A stretch of DNA of 64,000 bases from positions 26,128 through 90,127 of the forward strand of contig DATCKN010000039.1 of assembly GCA_036562185.1 (NCBI GenBank). The letters are read 5' to 3'. Below are positions 1 through 9,893 of the stretch, one piece after another (position 1 is the first letter of the stretch; every line of letters begins with the position of its first letter). The DNA is from Thermoclostridium sp036562185 (lineage in GTDB: Bacteria > Bacillota > Clostridia > DSM-8532). The position numbers were made by a program, and so were the translations under genes. Below the pieces are notes generated by a model. The model saw only the letters and a list, made by a program, of their open reading frames with translations. It was not told the DNA's origin and did not search any database.

Positions 1-1
1 C

Positions 2-88
2 TCCGAAGTATTTAAGGATAGTCGTGGCAATCGTTATAAATTTGTTTCAGGTTCACCCTTTAAATACATTGGTAAAGATAAAGATTAA
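2..88 (+). CDS. C-terminal end of an unidentified protein (partial)
   Basis: The frame is open from the left edge of the window and stops at TAA 86-88. The 28 visible residues are polar (they include SGSPFKYIGKDKD at the end) and match no family I recognise. A rho-independent hairpin begins immediately at the stop codon, which supports this being the genuine end of a gene whose body lies outside the window. Confidence 0.5.
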   Translation, partial: SEVFKDSRGNRYKFVSGSPFKYIGKDKD

Positions 89-115
89 AGGGTAGGTTAC
101 TACCCTTTTTATTTA
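88..115 (+). terminator. Rho-independent terminator of the partial left-edge gene
   Basis: An 8-bp stem (AAGGGTAG, 88-95, with CTACCCTT, 100-107) closes a GTTA loop and runs into a T-rich tract. It starts on the last base of the preceding stop codon. Confidence 0.8.
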
Positions 116-503
116 CATAAAATTTTCTGTTCCGGCAAAATATTACCAATATAAGCCGAGCGATCATGCATGCCTTTAAAAAGCCTCTTTCATATTATGT
201 TTTATCCTGCAATCTGTTTAAATTTGCTCTTTTAGTCAATATGCCCTTCGATTTAAATAAATCACAGTTTTAATCATTTATATCCTGTATAACCGGTATC
301 GGAGCATCTCATTAATCTGGATTTCACGGATTTACTTATTGATATTTTTCATGTGGTATGCTATCAATGATATAATAGCGATATAACTCAGATGTCCTCC
401 CATATAAGGAAAGGAGATTATACTGCCGTTATATTATAATGACTGTGTTGTTTCGGTTCAGCAAATAATCCTCAAATTAATTAATTTTAACCGGAGGTAT
501 ATA
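116..503. other. Intergenic region upstream of exonuclease III
   Basis: AT-rich and without a convincing ORF on either strand. A possible sigma-A promoter (TTGATA, 17-base spacer, TATCAA) lies near 338-366. The ribosome binding site of the next gene, CCGGAGG, sits about 10 bases before its ATG. I see no structured RNA. Confidence 0.4.
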
Positions 504-1259
504 ATGAAACTTGTATCATGGAATGTTAATGGAATAAGGGCCTGTCTTGAAAAAGGATTCATGGATTTTTTCAACAGCTCGGAAGCTGACATTTTCTGTG
601 TTCAGGAAACAAAGGTCCAACAGGGGCAAGTTCAGCTTGATTTAGATGGATATTATCAATACTGGAATTATGCTGTGAAGAAAGGCTATTCAGGGACGGC
701 TCTTTTCACTCGTGTAAAACCTTTATCGGTTGTTGACGGCATAGGAATTAACGAGCATGATAATGAAGGAAGGGTTTTAACAGCCGAATACGATAACTTC
801 TATATGGTAACGGTGTATACACCAAATGCGCAGCGCGGTTTGGCCAGACTGGATTACAGGATGAAATGGGAGGATGATTTCAGAGAATATCTTCTAAAAC
901 TAGATAGTAAAAAACCTGTGATTATATGCGGCGATATGAATGTGGCACATAACGAGATTGACCTGAAAAATCCGGCCTCCAACAGACAAAATGCAGGTTT
1001 TTCAGATGAGGAACGCGAAAAAATGACAGTACTTATTCAAAGCGGATTTACCGACAGTTTCAGATACCTTTATCCCGATAAGACCGGCGCCTATACCTGG
1101 TGGTCGTATATGTTTAAGGCAAGAGAAAAAAATATCGGATGGCGTATAGATTATTTCCTTGTTTCAGACAGGATAAAAGATAAAATCCGTGAGGCAGGAA
1201 TGTATTCGGATATCTACGGTTCTGACCATTGCCCGGTTTTCCTTGAAATTGATATTTGA
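504..1259 (+). CDS. xth: Exodeoxyribonuclease III (AP endonuclease, ExoA/XthA type)
   Basis: This 251-residue protein has the complete exonuclease III / AP endonuclease fold signature. SWNVNGIRA is at residues 5-13. The metal-binding glutamate is E35 in CVQETK. The CGDMNVAH loop is in the middle, and SDHCP near the C-terminus carries the catalytic Asp-His. The family cleaves 5' of abasic sites and trims 3' blocks in base-excision repair, and the protein is cytosolic. Length is normal. ATG 504 follows CCGGAGG. The gene appears monocistronic, with a terminator-like hairpin after it. Confidence 0.95.
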   Translation: MKLVSWNVNGIRACLEKGFMDFFNSSEADIFCVQETKVQQGQVQLDLDGYYQYWNYAVKKGYSGTALFTRVKPLSVVDGIGINEHDNEGRVLTAEYDNFYMVTVYTPNAQRGLARLDYRMKWEDDFREYLLKLDSKKPVIICGDMNVAHNEIDLKNPASNRQNAGFSDEEREKMTVLIQSGFTDSFRYLYPDKTGAYTWWSYMFKAREKNIGWRIDYFLVSDRIKDKIREAGMYSDIYGSDHCPVFLEIDI

Positions 1260-1314
1260 TTCCGAAAGTTATAATTTGTATGAATATAAATATTTGAAAC
1301 AGTTCCGGATTAAG

Positions 1315-1349
1315 GGTTTATTTCATATGAGAAATAAGCCTTTTTTATT
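1315..1349 (+). terminator. Terminator after exonuclease III
   Basis: A 10-bp stem (GGTTTATTTC, 1315-1324, with GAAATAAGCC, 1331-1340, one G-T pair) is followed directly by six Ts. Confidence 0.75.
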
Positions 1350-1473
1350 ATCTTTAATCCTTCCTGGCCGGCTTGTCAACACAAAATAACGTGCTTGTAC
1401 TAATTTAAAAAATTCCCGCATAGAATTATTTAGGCCTGAAGCCTAATTAATTTCACATTCGGGAGGCTTATAT

Positions 1474-4158
1474 ATGCAAGCAATAAGACTCTTACCAAAC
1501 AACGCTGAAAAAAGAAAGAAAGATTTGGGTTTATCCTTTGCTGAAGCCAGGAAAAGGCTTGAAATTTACGGGAGAAATAAACTTTCCCAAAAGAAGAAAA
1601 AATCCTGGTTTTTATTGTTTTTATCACAGTTCACGGATTTTATGGTTCTGGTTTTGCTGGGTGCTACGGCCATTTCAATGATTATTGGTGATATAACCGA
1701 AGCATTGACAATACTTGCTATTGTATTTATAAATGCTTTGCTGGGATTCTATCAGGAAATGCATACCGAAAAGATAATGGAGGCAATAGAAAAGCTTGCA
1801 GCTCCAAAAGCTAAGGTTATAAGAGACAACGAGCTGCATGAAGTATCCGCAGAAGAAATTGTGCCCGGGGATCTGATAGTTATTGAAGCAGGGGACAGGA
1901 TTCCTGCTGACGGTATTCTGACGATGGCTAACGAACTTCTGGTGGATGAATCCATGCTCACCGGTGAATCAATGCCGGTTATGAAGAATGTAAAGCCATC
2001 GGTGCTTGATGAGGATTCGGCTTTTCCGAAAAATCATGTATATATGGGATGTTTGGCTACCGCAGGAACAGGTCGTGCTATAATTACAAAAACAGGTATG
2101 GATACCGAGATGGGCAGAATCGCCCATATGATACAGGAAGCCGAACAGCAGGACACACCTCTTCAGAAGAAGCTTGAAGCCCTTGGAACATATATTGTAA
2201 TAGCATGTCTGGTTATATGTGCGATTGTATCTCTAACGGGAATAATCAGGGGCGAGGATGTATTTTCAATGCTCCTTGCCGGAATAAGCCTGGCTGTGGC
2301 AGCAGTTCCCGAAGGACTTCCGGCTGTGGTAACCATAGCTTTAGCTCTTGGAGTCCAGAGAATGGCAAAAAGAAATGCATTGGTAAGGAAACTGCCTGCG
2401 GTTGAAACGCTGGGCTGCGCAACTGTTATTTGCTCTGACAAAACAGGAACACTTACAGAAAACAAAATGCGTGTTATTTCGATATACAGCGGCAGGACAA
2501 GATATCAGGTGTCAAGGGATGAGACCGAACACAAATCCAGATTGCTTTTCCAGGGTAAACCTGTTGATCCAATGAAAATGCCAAGTTTAAATTTAATGGC
2601 TTTGACAGGTATCCTGTGCGGGAATGTGAACATACGTAGAGCAGAAAATGAAGAAGAGAACGCAGGCGAAGATATATTCCTGGGGGATCCTACCGAAGTT
2701 GCACTTGTCCGGATGGCGGTTGAGGCAGGGTACAATCCTGATAAAATAGCTGGGGAATATCAAAGGATTAAGGAAATACCTTTTGACTCGAACAGAAAAA
2801 TGATGACTGTTTTATGCGCCCTTCCGTCGGGAGATAAAATTGTCTTCTCAAAAGGTGCCCCGGAAGTAATACTTCAAAAGTGTACATCCATAATAGTTGC
2901 AAATAATGAACGAAAATTAGCGGAATATGATATAAGCAGGATTGAAAAGGAAAACACTTACATGGCTCAAAATGCCCTGCGGGTAATCGCTATGGCTTAC
3001 AGGGTCATAGAGAAAGGTAAAAAAGAACCTGAAGACTTGGAGCAACAGCTTACTTTTTTAGGTCTTGCGGGAATGATGGATCCTCCACGCAGAGAGGCTT
3101 ATGATGCAGTTGAAAAATGTAAAATTGCAGGTATTAAGCCGGTCATGATAACCGGTGACCACAAAGAAACAGCAAAGGCTGTAGCCAGGGATCTGAAAAT
3201 TATTGATGAAAGCCAGAATGTTTTAACCGGAAATGAGATCGAAAAGCTTAATGACCATGAACTTAAGGAAAGGCTTAAAGATACGTCTGTTTTTGCACGT
3301 GTTTTGCCGAAGCATAAATTAAGGCTGGTCAAGGCATATAAAGAAGAAGGATATATTGTGGCAATGACCGGTGATGGCGTGAATGATGCACCGGCAGTTA
3401 AAGAGGCTGATATTGGTGTGGCTATGGGATTAAGCGGAACCGATGTAACGAGGCAAGCAGCTTCGATGATTCTTATGGATGATAATTTCTCAACCATAGT
3501 TGCAGCCGTAGAGGAAGGACGCAATATCTACAGCAATATCCGCAAATTTATTAGGTATTTGCTGTCCTGCAATATCGGTGAGGTGCTGACAATGTTCCTC
3601 GGAATGCTTTTAGGCATGCCTGTACCATTACTGCCTGCGCAGATACTGCTGGTGAACCTTGTAACCGATGGATTGCCTGCGATAGCGTTAAGTATGGAAT
3701 CAGGAGATACCGATATTATGAAGCAAAAACCGAGGGATCCTGATGAGCATATTTTCTCGGATGGATTATGGAAATTAATTATCACAAGAGGTATTTTCAT
3801 AGGTGCTGCCACATTGTTGTCATTCATACTTGTATACAGGCAATCGTTAAGCCTTGAATCCGCAAGAACGGCAGCATTGGTGACGCTTGTATTAAACCAG
3901 CTTATTCATGTTTTTGAATGTAAATCCGAGAAGAAGAATATCTTTGAAATTGAGTTGTTAAGCAATTTATGGCTGGTTGGTGCTGTTCTGACGTCACTGA
4001 GCGTTCTGGCAGGTGTTGTTTACCTTCCTGCTTTGCAGAACATTTTCAAAACAGTCGCACTGGTTCCTGAGCATTGGCTTTATGTTGCGGGACTGAGCCT
4101 TTTGCCGCCGGTTATAAGCTCGTTTTTCAGGAGCGGGGGTAAAGAAGAGCCAAGGTAA
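1474..4158 (+). CDS. Calcium-translocating P-type ATPase (type IIA, SERCA/PMCA-like)
   Basis: This 894-residue integral membrane pump has every P-type ATPase landmark. TGES of the actuator domain is at 163-166. The phosphorylated aspartate is D322 in DKTGTLT. TGDGVND of the P domain is at 632-638. The M4 segment reads AAVPEGLP and M6 reads NLVTDGLPA, a pattern of Ca2+-transporting IIA pumps. The N-terminus (cation ATPase N domain, about 1-60) has no heavy-metal CxxC module, so it is not a P1B pump. Family knowledge predicts ATP-driven Ca2+ (possibly Mn2+) export. ATG 1474 follows GGGAGG. It stands alone, so substrate is inferred only from sequence. Confidence 0.93.
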   Translation: MQAIRLLPNNAEKRKKDLGLSFAEARKRLEIYGRNKLSQKKKKSWFLLFLSQFTDFMVLVLLGATAISMIIGDITEALTILAIVFINALLGFYQEMHTEKIMEAIEKLAAPKAKVIRDNELHEVSAEEIVPGDLIVIEAGDRIPADGILTMANELLVDESMLTGESMPVMKNVKPSVLDEDSAFPKNHVYMGCLATAGTGRAIITKTGMDTEMGRIAHMIQEAEQQDTPLQKKLEALGTYIVIACLVICAIVSLTGIIRGEDVFSMLLAGISLAVAAVPEGLPAVVTIALALGVQRMAKRNALVRKLPAVETLGCATVICSDKTGTLTENKMRVISIYSGRTRYQVSRDETEHKSRLLFQGKPVDPMKMPSLNLMALTGILCGNVNIRRAENEEENAGEDIFLGDPTEVALVRMAVEAGYNPDKIAGEYQRIKEIPFDSNRKMMTVLCALPSGDKIVFSKGAPEVILQKCTSIIVANNERKLAEYDISRIEKENTYMAQNALRVIAMAYRVIEKGKKEPEDLEQQLTFLGLAGMMDPPRREAYDAVEKCKIAGIKPVMITGDHKETAKAVARDLKIIDESQNVLTGNEIEKLNDHELKERLKDTSVFARVLPKHKLRLVKAYKEEGYIVAMTGDGVNDAPAVKEADIGVAMGLSGTDVTRQAASMILMDDNFSTIVAAVEEGRNIYSNIRKFIRYLLSCNIGEVLTMFLGMLLGMPVPLLPAQILLVNLVTDGLPAIALSMESGDTDIMKQKPRDPDEHIFSDGLWKLIITRGIFIGAATLLSFILVYRQSLSLESARTAALVTLVLNQLIHVFECKSEKKNIFEIELLSNLWLVGAVLTSLSVLAGVVYLPALQNIFKTVALVPEHWLYVAGLSLLPPVISSFFRSGGKEEPR

Positions 4159-4943
4159 CTGTTAATTTCGATCAGTTTTCTGCATTAAAATTCTTCAGGA
4201 CAAATTAACACATAATTACATATAATGTTACAATATGGTACAGTTAAGTATGTAATGTTTGAAGGGGAACTCTGGATTCCCCTATAAAACTGAATAATAC
4301 GGGCACTAATATCTTGGTGCAAATTGACGTGGAATATATGCGGTATCGTTTATAATTAAAGGTACATAATTGTCATCAGCAGGTTTATATTGTATTGGTG
4401 GGGAGTTTTCCGAAAACTTAAAAGAGGCCTATTCCCGGATATCGTATATATTTCACCATTGATAATCAATGAATGCCAATTTGATACTTGCAAATTCCAA
4501 AATGCTTACTTGATGCCGCCACTTTTTTCATTAGCCAGTATCTGCTTCAAGTTAATATCCGGCATACTATGAAATAATGCTACTATACTCTTTATATATT
4601 GAATAACCATAACATTGTTTAGCATGCTGTTTTTATAACAATATTACATGTTATTGGTAATTAATGTACATTGTGGTTATCCGAAAAAATAAATTCCACT
4701 TTGAAATACTAATTTTCACCGTACCCGGCTTTAGAAATTTTAAGAAAGCTATTGCAAAAATGGCCTAAACTCTGTATAATATCCTTTGTCATGAGTTATG
4801 CAGGTTAATACCATAGAAATTGATCATGCATAGTCGTGGGGCATTAGAGGATTACAAAATGCTTTAATATAAAACACAAAATAAGGCGATTTTAAGATTA
4901 ATTGCAGTTGAACCGGATAAATACTTTATCACGGTAAAAGTTT
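4159..4943. other. 785-bp intergenic stretch before tRNA-Ala
   Basis: No credible gene was found; a 60-codon frame at 4390-4572 lacks coding character and a ribosome binding site. A GC hairpin (AGGGGAA, 4263-4269, with TTCCCCT, 4277-4283) could end the ATPase transcript but has no T-tract. The right part holds a strong promoter described separately. Confidence 0.5.
4752..4780 (+). promoter_or_regulatory. Sigma-A promoter for tRNA-Ala
   Basis: TTGCAA (4752-4757), a 17-base spacer and a perfect TATAAT (4775-4780) predict a transcript start near 4787, about 155 bases before the tRNA. No other gene lies between, so it probably drives the tRNA. Confidence 0.65.
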
Positions 4944-5020
<77 letters not shown>

Positions 5021-5023
5021 ACA

Positions 5024-5064
5024 GAAGCTTTTGAAAACATTGTTTTCGAGGCTTTTTCTTTTTA
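5024..5064 (+). terminator. Terminator of tRNA-Ala
   Basis: An imperfect stem (AAGCTTTTGAAAAC, 5025-5038, against GTTTTCGAGGCTT, 5042-5054) is followed by a T-rich tract. Confidence 0.65.
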
Positions 5065-5375
5065 TCCAAAATTAGGGAAAGTTGAAGAAAAGTTGAATAA
5101 GAGTTGAATGAAAAATAAATCTTGACCGAATACTTTGGATATATCTTTATGGATAGGTATTATCCAAAAAACAGATATGAAATGTTTTACGAGTAAAAGC
5201 TATGAAAAAGAACAATCAGAACGCTTATTCCCTTAACATCCTTGAATAAGAATATATAGTTTGTCTGTAAGTCTTTTTTTTAAATATAATTTATTGTAAA
5301 ATAAATCTAGTAATTATGTAAAATAACCAAAACGAAATTACACAAAGATTCAGTATCTTGATATGGGGTTATATT
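5065..5375 (+). promoter_or_regulatory. Upstream region and candidate promoter of the Gabija-like operon
   Basis: There is no gene here. A sigma-A-like promoter is visible as TTGTCT (5261-5266), an 18-base spacer and TATAAT (5285-5290). The leader to the first start codon is about 80 bases, and the only Shine-Dalgarno candidate is a weak GGGG at 5364-5367. Base composition is more AT-rich than in the flanking core genes. Confidence 0.5.
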
Positions 5376-7451
5376 ATGAAACTGACGAAACTTAAGCTCT
5401 ATAATTATCGATGTTTTGGCAGCGTTGAACAAACAATCCCAATCGATGATATTACTGCATTTATTGGCAACAATAGCTCGGGCAAAACTGCAGCTCTAAT
5501 GGCATTAAATTGTTTATTTTCTAGCAATAGCAGCGATCGAATATTGACGCGAAGCGATTTCCATCTTCCTAAAGAGACTAAACCAGAAGATTTGGAGTCG
5601 CAAGAGATGTACATTGAAGCAGTATTCACTTTTAATGAATTAGAAGGTGATCGAGAAGACTGCTCTTCTGTTCCGACTTTTTTTAGCAGTTTTATTGTAG
5701 ATGATCCTGGTGGAACACCTTATTTGCGCATTCGACTAGAGGCTACATGGGAGAAAAGCAGCAACATTGAGGGTTCGATTGAAAGTAGAATATTTTACAT
5801 AACCTGTCCAGAAGATGAGAAAATTATTAATGAAGAATTTAAGATTCCAGCAAATCGAAGAGACTTAGATCGCATTCGAGTAATATATATACCAGCGGTC
5901 AGGGATCCTTCCAAGCAAATAAAAAATGCCTCTGGCTCGATGCTTCATCAGCTCTTAAATTGCATCAATTGGAGTGCTGCAACAAAAGAAAAGATAGAAG
6001 CAAAAATTAAAGAGTTAAATAATCAATTTTTAGAAGAAAAAGGAGTATCAATACTTAGAACATCCATTCATACGCAATGGGAAACATACGACTCGGATAT
6101 TAGATATTCAAATGCAGAGTTACGTTTTAACAGCACAGATATTGAAGCTTCTATAAAAAAATCTGAGATCGTCTTTTTACCAACAGTGACGGGTAAAGAA
6201 TGTACAATAGATGAGATGAGCGATGGATTGCGTTCTTTGTTCTATATTTCACTTGTTGATAGTATTCTTGATGTCGAAAAGAAAATCCAGCAAGAGTTAA
6301 TAATAGATCCTGAGAACGTTTCATTTAGTCATAAGCCACCAGTCTTAACGATCATTGCCCTAGAAGAGCCTGAGAATCATATTGCACCTCATTTGATTGG
6401 GCAGTTAGTTTTAAATCTAAAACAAATTGCGTTAAAGAGCAATGCTCAAACAATATTAACTTCTCATTCCACAGCAATTATTAAACGATTTGATCCAGAG
6501 AAATTAAGGTATTTCCGTTTCGATGCTAATGACTGCTCAGCAAAAGTTCGTTCAATTACATTACCAGATAAAGAAAAGCTAGAGGATCAATATAAGTATA
6601 TTAAAGAGGCAGTTCAAGCCTATCCTGAATTGTATTTTGCTAAACTTGTTATTCTAGGTGAAGGCGATAGTGAAGAGATTATTTTACCAAGGATTTGGAA
6701 TGCAAAGAAAGGTGATGTTGATGCAAGTGGAATCTCGATTGTCCCTTTGGGTGGCAGGTATGTAAACCATTTTTGGAGATTGCTTAAAGACTTGGATATT
6801 CCATTTATTACGCTACTTGACTTGGATAAAGAACGAGAAGGAGGTGGCTGGGGTCGTATTAAGTATGTTCTTGAACAGTTAATTCAAAATGGTTATGATA
6901 AAGAGATACTATTAAGGACAGAAAAAGGTGTTTTATCAGATGAAGAATTTAATGACATGCACAAGTGGGATATAGGTCATTCTAAGGCTTTACAAAGCTG
7001 GATTGACCTTTTAGAGCAATATAATGTTTTCTTTTCTTCCCCACTAGATATAGATTTTTTAATGTTGGAATATTATGGAGATGTGTATAAAAGCTTATTG
7101 AGCGAAAATGAAGGTCCTCGATTGATAATTAATGAAAACGGAAATGAATATCAAAGACATATTAAGGACATTGAGACTTCCAGAACATCTTATCCGGAAT
7201 ATACAACACGTGTCGCAGACAATGTACGACGCGTATTAAAAGATTGTGGCAGTGCTGGGAATACATATTCTGATGAGCAAAAGAAATTAATGGTATGGTA
7301 TACTTATTTCTTCCTTAACCGAGGAAAGCCATCAACTCATATTGAGGCATTATCAAAGATGACTGATGAAAAACTATTAGCTTCTATGCCACCAATATTT
7401 GAAAGGTTGATTGCTACCTCTGAAAAATTATTGAAGGAGACTTCTCCATGA
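5376..7451 (+). CDS. gajA: OLD-family ATP-dependent nuclease (GajA-like, ATPase plus TOPRIM)
   Basis: A 691-residue protein with an N-terminal SMC/ABC-type ATPase: Walker A GNNSSGKT at 31-38, a signature-like region DEMSDGLRSL, and a Walker B-like segment EEPEN at 330-334. The C-terminal TOPRIM nuclease has GEGDSEE at 428-434 and DLD with D482 and D484. In class 2 OLD nucleases and GajA of Gabija these acidic residues bind metals for DNA cleavage, and ATP binding controls the nuclease. A UvrD-like helicase overlaps its stop codon by 4 bp, the defining arrangement of class 2 OLD/Gabija pairs. It is longer than the roughly 580-residue archetype, so a divergent Gabija or related OLD-helicase system is possible. 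The ATG at 5376 is preferred to an upstream TTG at 5358. Confidence 0.82.
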   Translation: MKLTKLKLYNYRCFGSVEQTIPIDDITAFIGNNSSGKTAALMALNCLFSSNSSDRILTRSDFHLPKETKPEDLESQEMYIEAVFTFNELEGDREDCSSVPTFFSSFIVDDPGGTPYLRIRLEATWEKSSNIEGSIESRIFYITCPEDEKIINEEFKIPANRRDLDRIRVIYIPAVRDPSKQIKNASGSMLHQLLNCINWSAATKEKIEAKIKELNNQFLEEKGVSILRTSIHTQWETYDSDIRYSNAELRFNSTDIEASIKKSEIVFLPTVTGKECTIDEMSDGLRSLFYISLVDSILDVEKKIQQELIIDPENVSFSHKPPVLTIIALEEPENHIAPHLIGQLVLNLKQIALKSNAQTILTSHSTAIIKRFDPEKLRYFRFDANDCSAKVRSITLPDKEKLEDQYKYIKEAVQAYPELYFAKLVILGEGDSEEIILPRIWNAKKGDVDASGISIVPLGGRYVNHFWRLLKDLDIPFITLLDLDKEREGGGWGRIKYVLEQLIQNGYDKEILLRTEKGVLSDEEFNDMHKWDIGHSKALQSWIDLLEQYNVFFSSPLDIDFLMLEYYGDVYKSLLSENEGPRLIINENGNEYQRHIKDIETSRTSYPEYTTRVADNVRRVLKDCGSAGNTYSDEQKKLMVWYTYFFLNRGKPSTHIEALSKMTDEKLLASMPPIFERLIATSEKLLKETSP

Positions 7452-9304
7452 AATTTGTTACTCCTGATAAGTGGATACCTTGTGATGGCATTATCTTAGA
7501 ACATAATGCTGATGCTGCAGTTAGAACTAATAAAAACGTTCTTGTTGTTGCTGGACCTGGTGCGGGGAAAACTGAACTTCTAGCACAAAAAGCATGCTAT
7601 CTCTTCCAAACAAACTTATGCAATGACCCTAAAAAGATATTAGCCATAAGCTTTAAGAAAGATGCTGCAGAAAACCTCAGAAAAAGGATCATACAAAGAT
7701 GTGGAAAAGAAATTGAAACTCGGTTTGTTTCAATGACTTATGATGCATTTTCAAAAAGTATTCTAGATCATTTCCGTTTTGCCCTTCCAGAAATATTAAG
7801 ACCAGATGCAGCATATTTGGTTAACAATGCGGATATTATAGATGCTGCTTTTAAGAAAGCAGGCTATGACAATCCGCAAAGCTTATCTTCGAAGAAGCTT
7901 AGAGCATACTATGATCGTGTACTTGCGTCAGTAGAATTACCCTTTACTCAAAGCAATTTAGGTGAAACGGTGTGGAAATTATTACTTAAAGGGTTTAATA
8001 ACCACAAGTCAACTCTGACATTTCATATGATATGTATTCTTGCAGAATATATTATAAGGACTAATCCCAAAATTAAGCGAGGATTGCAAATTACCTATAA
8101 GTATGTCTTTTTAGATGAATTTCAGGATACAACTGATTTGCAGTACAGACTGGTGAAACAATGCTTTTTGAATTCAGGCTCAGTAATTACTGCTGTTGGC
8201 GACAACAAACAGCGTATTATGGTTTGGGCTGGTGCAAGAAAAACCGTCTTTAAAGACTTTGAAGAGGAGTTTAAAGCAGATAGACAAAAACTTATCATGA
8301 ATCATCGTTCGGCACCAAGACTCGTTGATTTACAAAGGAAAATGTATGCATCGCTAAATGAAAGTGATTGTACTATATACACCTCTGATAAATGGGATCC
8401 AAATGATGGTACTGTTTTATTACTCATCGCTGAAGACGAAGATGCAGAAGCAAACGAAATAGCAAAACACATATCAAAACAGATTGATTCGGGAATTGAG
8501 CCAAATAAATTGTGTATTTTATGTAAACAGTTACCACTGAACTATGTTCACAAAATTATAACTGAACTTAGTAAACATCAGATTCGTGCTCGTATTGAGA
8601 ACGATTATCAAGATTTAATAAAAGAACCAATAGTAGAAATGCTAATCGCAATATTGCGGCTAGCTGTTGATAATAAACATCCACATGAATGGGATTTATT
8701 GGTATCAACGACAGCTGAGCTTTGGAATATAGGTTCCTTACAGTCAAATGATGATTATTTTAAAATGCAAGATGCTCTAGGAGTAGAAATAGAACAGTTA
8801 CGCAAAATGATAAAAAATGTTGTGCGTAAAAAGGATTTCGAGGCTTTAATACAGCATACTATTCAATTTTGGGGAATCAACCGCATTAAAGCCTTATTCC
8901 CGACATATAGACAAGGAACGTATTTAGATGACGTAATAGAAAGTTTTCAAAGCTATATGTGGATTGAACTTGAAAATACGCATCTGAATTGGATGCTAGC
9001 TATAGAAAACTTTGAAGGATTACATTCAGTTCCGATTATGACAATCCATAAAAGCAAAGGATTAGAATATGAAACTGTATATTTTGTCGGTTTGGAAGAT
9101 TCTGCTTTTTGGAATTTTAAGAACCAACCTGAGGAAGATAGGTGCGCATTTTTTGTTGCTCTATCCCGTGCCAAAAAGGAGATAGTATTTACTTTCTGTA
9201 AGCACCGCTTTACATTTAAAAATCCTATACAATCACATGATCAAATAAACGAATTCTTTGAGTTACTACAAGCACCAGGAGTTGCAACAATAATAGAATG
9301 TTAG
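7448..9304 (+). CDS. gajB: UvrD/PcrA-like superfamily 1 helicase (GajB-like)
   Basis: This 618-residue SF1A helicase has a full motif set: Walker A GPGAGKT at 36-42, motif II DEFQDT starting at D223, motif III GDNKQRI followed by WAGA, motif IV NHRS, motif V TIHKSKGLEYE, and motif VI ALSRAKKE close to the C-terminus. In Gabija, GajB joins a GajA tetramer and is needed for phage defence. Here the ATG lies inside the end of the OLD gene (ATGA overlap), so the two are translationally coupled. Length exceeds the usual GajB of about 500 residues. A plain repair helicase is less likely because it is paired with an OLD nuclease and lies beside other accessory genes. Confidence 0.82.
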   Translation: MKFVTPDKWIPCDGIILEHNADAAVRTNKNVLVVAGPGAGKTELLAQKACYLFQTNLCNDPKKILAISFKKDAAENLRKRIIQRCGKEIETRFVSMTYDAFSKSILDHFRFALPEILRPDAAYLVNNADIIDAAFKKAGYDNPQSLSSKKLRAYYDRVLASVELPFTQSNLGETVWKLLLKGFNNHKSTLTFHMICILAEYIIRTNPKIKRGLQITYKYVFLDEFQDTTDLQYRLVKQCFLNSGSVITAVGDNKQRIMVWAGARKTVFKDFEEEFKADRQKLIMNHRSAPRLVDLQRKMYASLNESDCTIYTSDKWDPNDGTVLLLIAEDEDAEANEIAKHISKQIDSGIEPNKLCILCKQLPLNYVHKIITELSKHQIRARIENDYQDLIKEPIVEMLIAILRLAVDNKHPHEWDLLVSTTAELWNIGSLQSNDDYFKMQDALGVEIEQLRKMIKNVVRKKDFEALIQHTIQFWGINRIKALFPTYRQGTYLDDVIESFQSYMWIELENTHLNWMLAIENFEGLHSVPIMTIHKSKGLEYETVYFVGLEDSAFWNFKNQPEEDRCAFFVALSRAKKEIVFTFCKHRFTFKNPIQSHDQINEFFELLQAPGVATIIEC

Positions 9305-9361
9305 TTTTGCTGGCTTACTGCCTTGATTGCTCATTAAAGGCGGCTAATTTTAAAATTATAA

Positions 9362-9805
9362 CTACCAGTCAATAGGAAAGCTATTTTTTGGGTATTTCAC
9401 TTTGGCTTCAGCAAGTTTCTTTTCCTTTTTCATCATTTTTATCTTTTTTAAGGTTTCTTCTATCATTGGTGAAACTTCAAGATTATGTTGCTTAGCTTCT
9501 TTAAACATACTTTTATAAAGTTTTTCAAGCTCATAATCCGGTAAATATTCATTGGCCCATAATATTACTTTCTCTTGGGACATTGGTATTAGTTTTTCCC
9601 CGTCAGAATAAGTTCCTAGTTTATCACATGAAGCATACGGTGATGCTGGCCCTCCTGCACCATGAAGAAAATATTCGCCTGATTTGGTTTTGTATAACTC
9701 CGTAATTGACCAACGGATATCTGATTTTGGATATCCAGCATCGTATTTTCCCAGGAATATTGCGGTTTTTGTATTATAAACTACACCTTCAACTTTTCTT
9801 CTCAT
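9362..9805 (-). CDS. Conserved small protein of a mobile-element-associated family, function unknown
   Basis: 147 residues, starting at ATG 9805 behind GGAGG. The centre reads SGEYFLHGAGGP, then ASPYA, and later IPMSQEKVILWANEYL. I recall this pattern (a predicted beta-rich part with GEYFLxGxGG, then a helix) from short proteins found widely on Firmicute phages, plasmids and conjugative elements, but no function is established. The C-terminal 50 residues are lysine-rich and probably helical. It is convergent with the helicase gene and lies downstream of a nuclease-like gene on the same strand, so it may be co-expressed with it. An immunity or antitoxin-like role is only a guess. Confidence 0.6.
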   Translation of the reverse strand: MRRKVEGVVYNTKTAIFLGKYDAGYPKSDIRWSITELYKTKSGEYFLHGAGGPASPYASCDKLGTYSDGEKLIPMSQEKVILWANEYLPDYELEKLYKSMFKEAKQHNLEVSPMIEETLKKIKMMKKEKKLAEAKVKYPKNSFPIDW

Positions 9806-9893
9806 ATTTTTATAACCTCCATCGTTGAATATTTACTTTTAAATTCCTCTATACTGATATTCTCTTGGGTAGCAAGGGCTAATATATGCTTTT

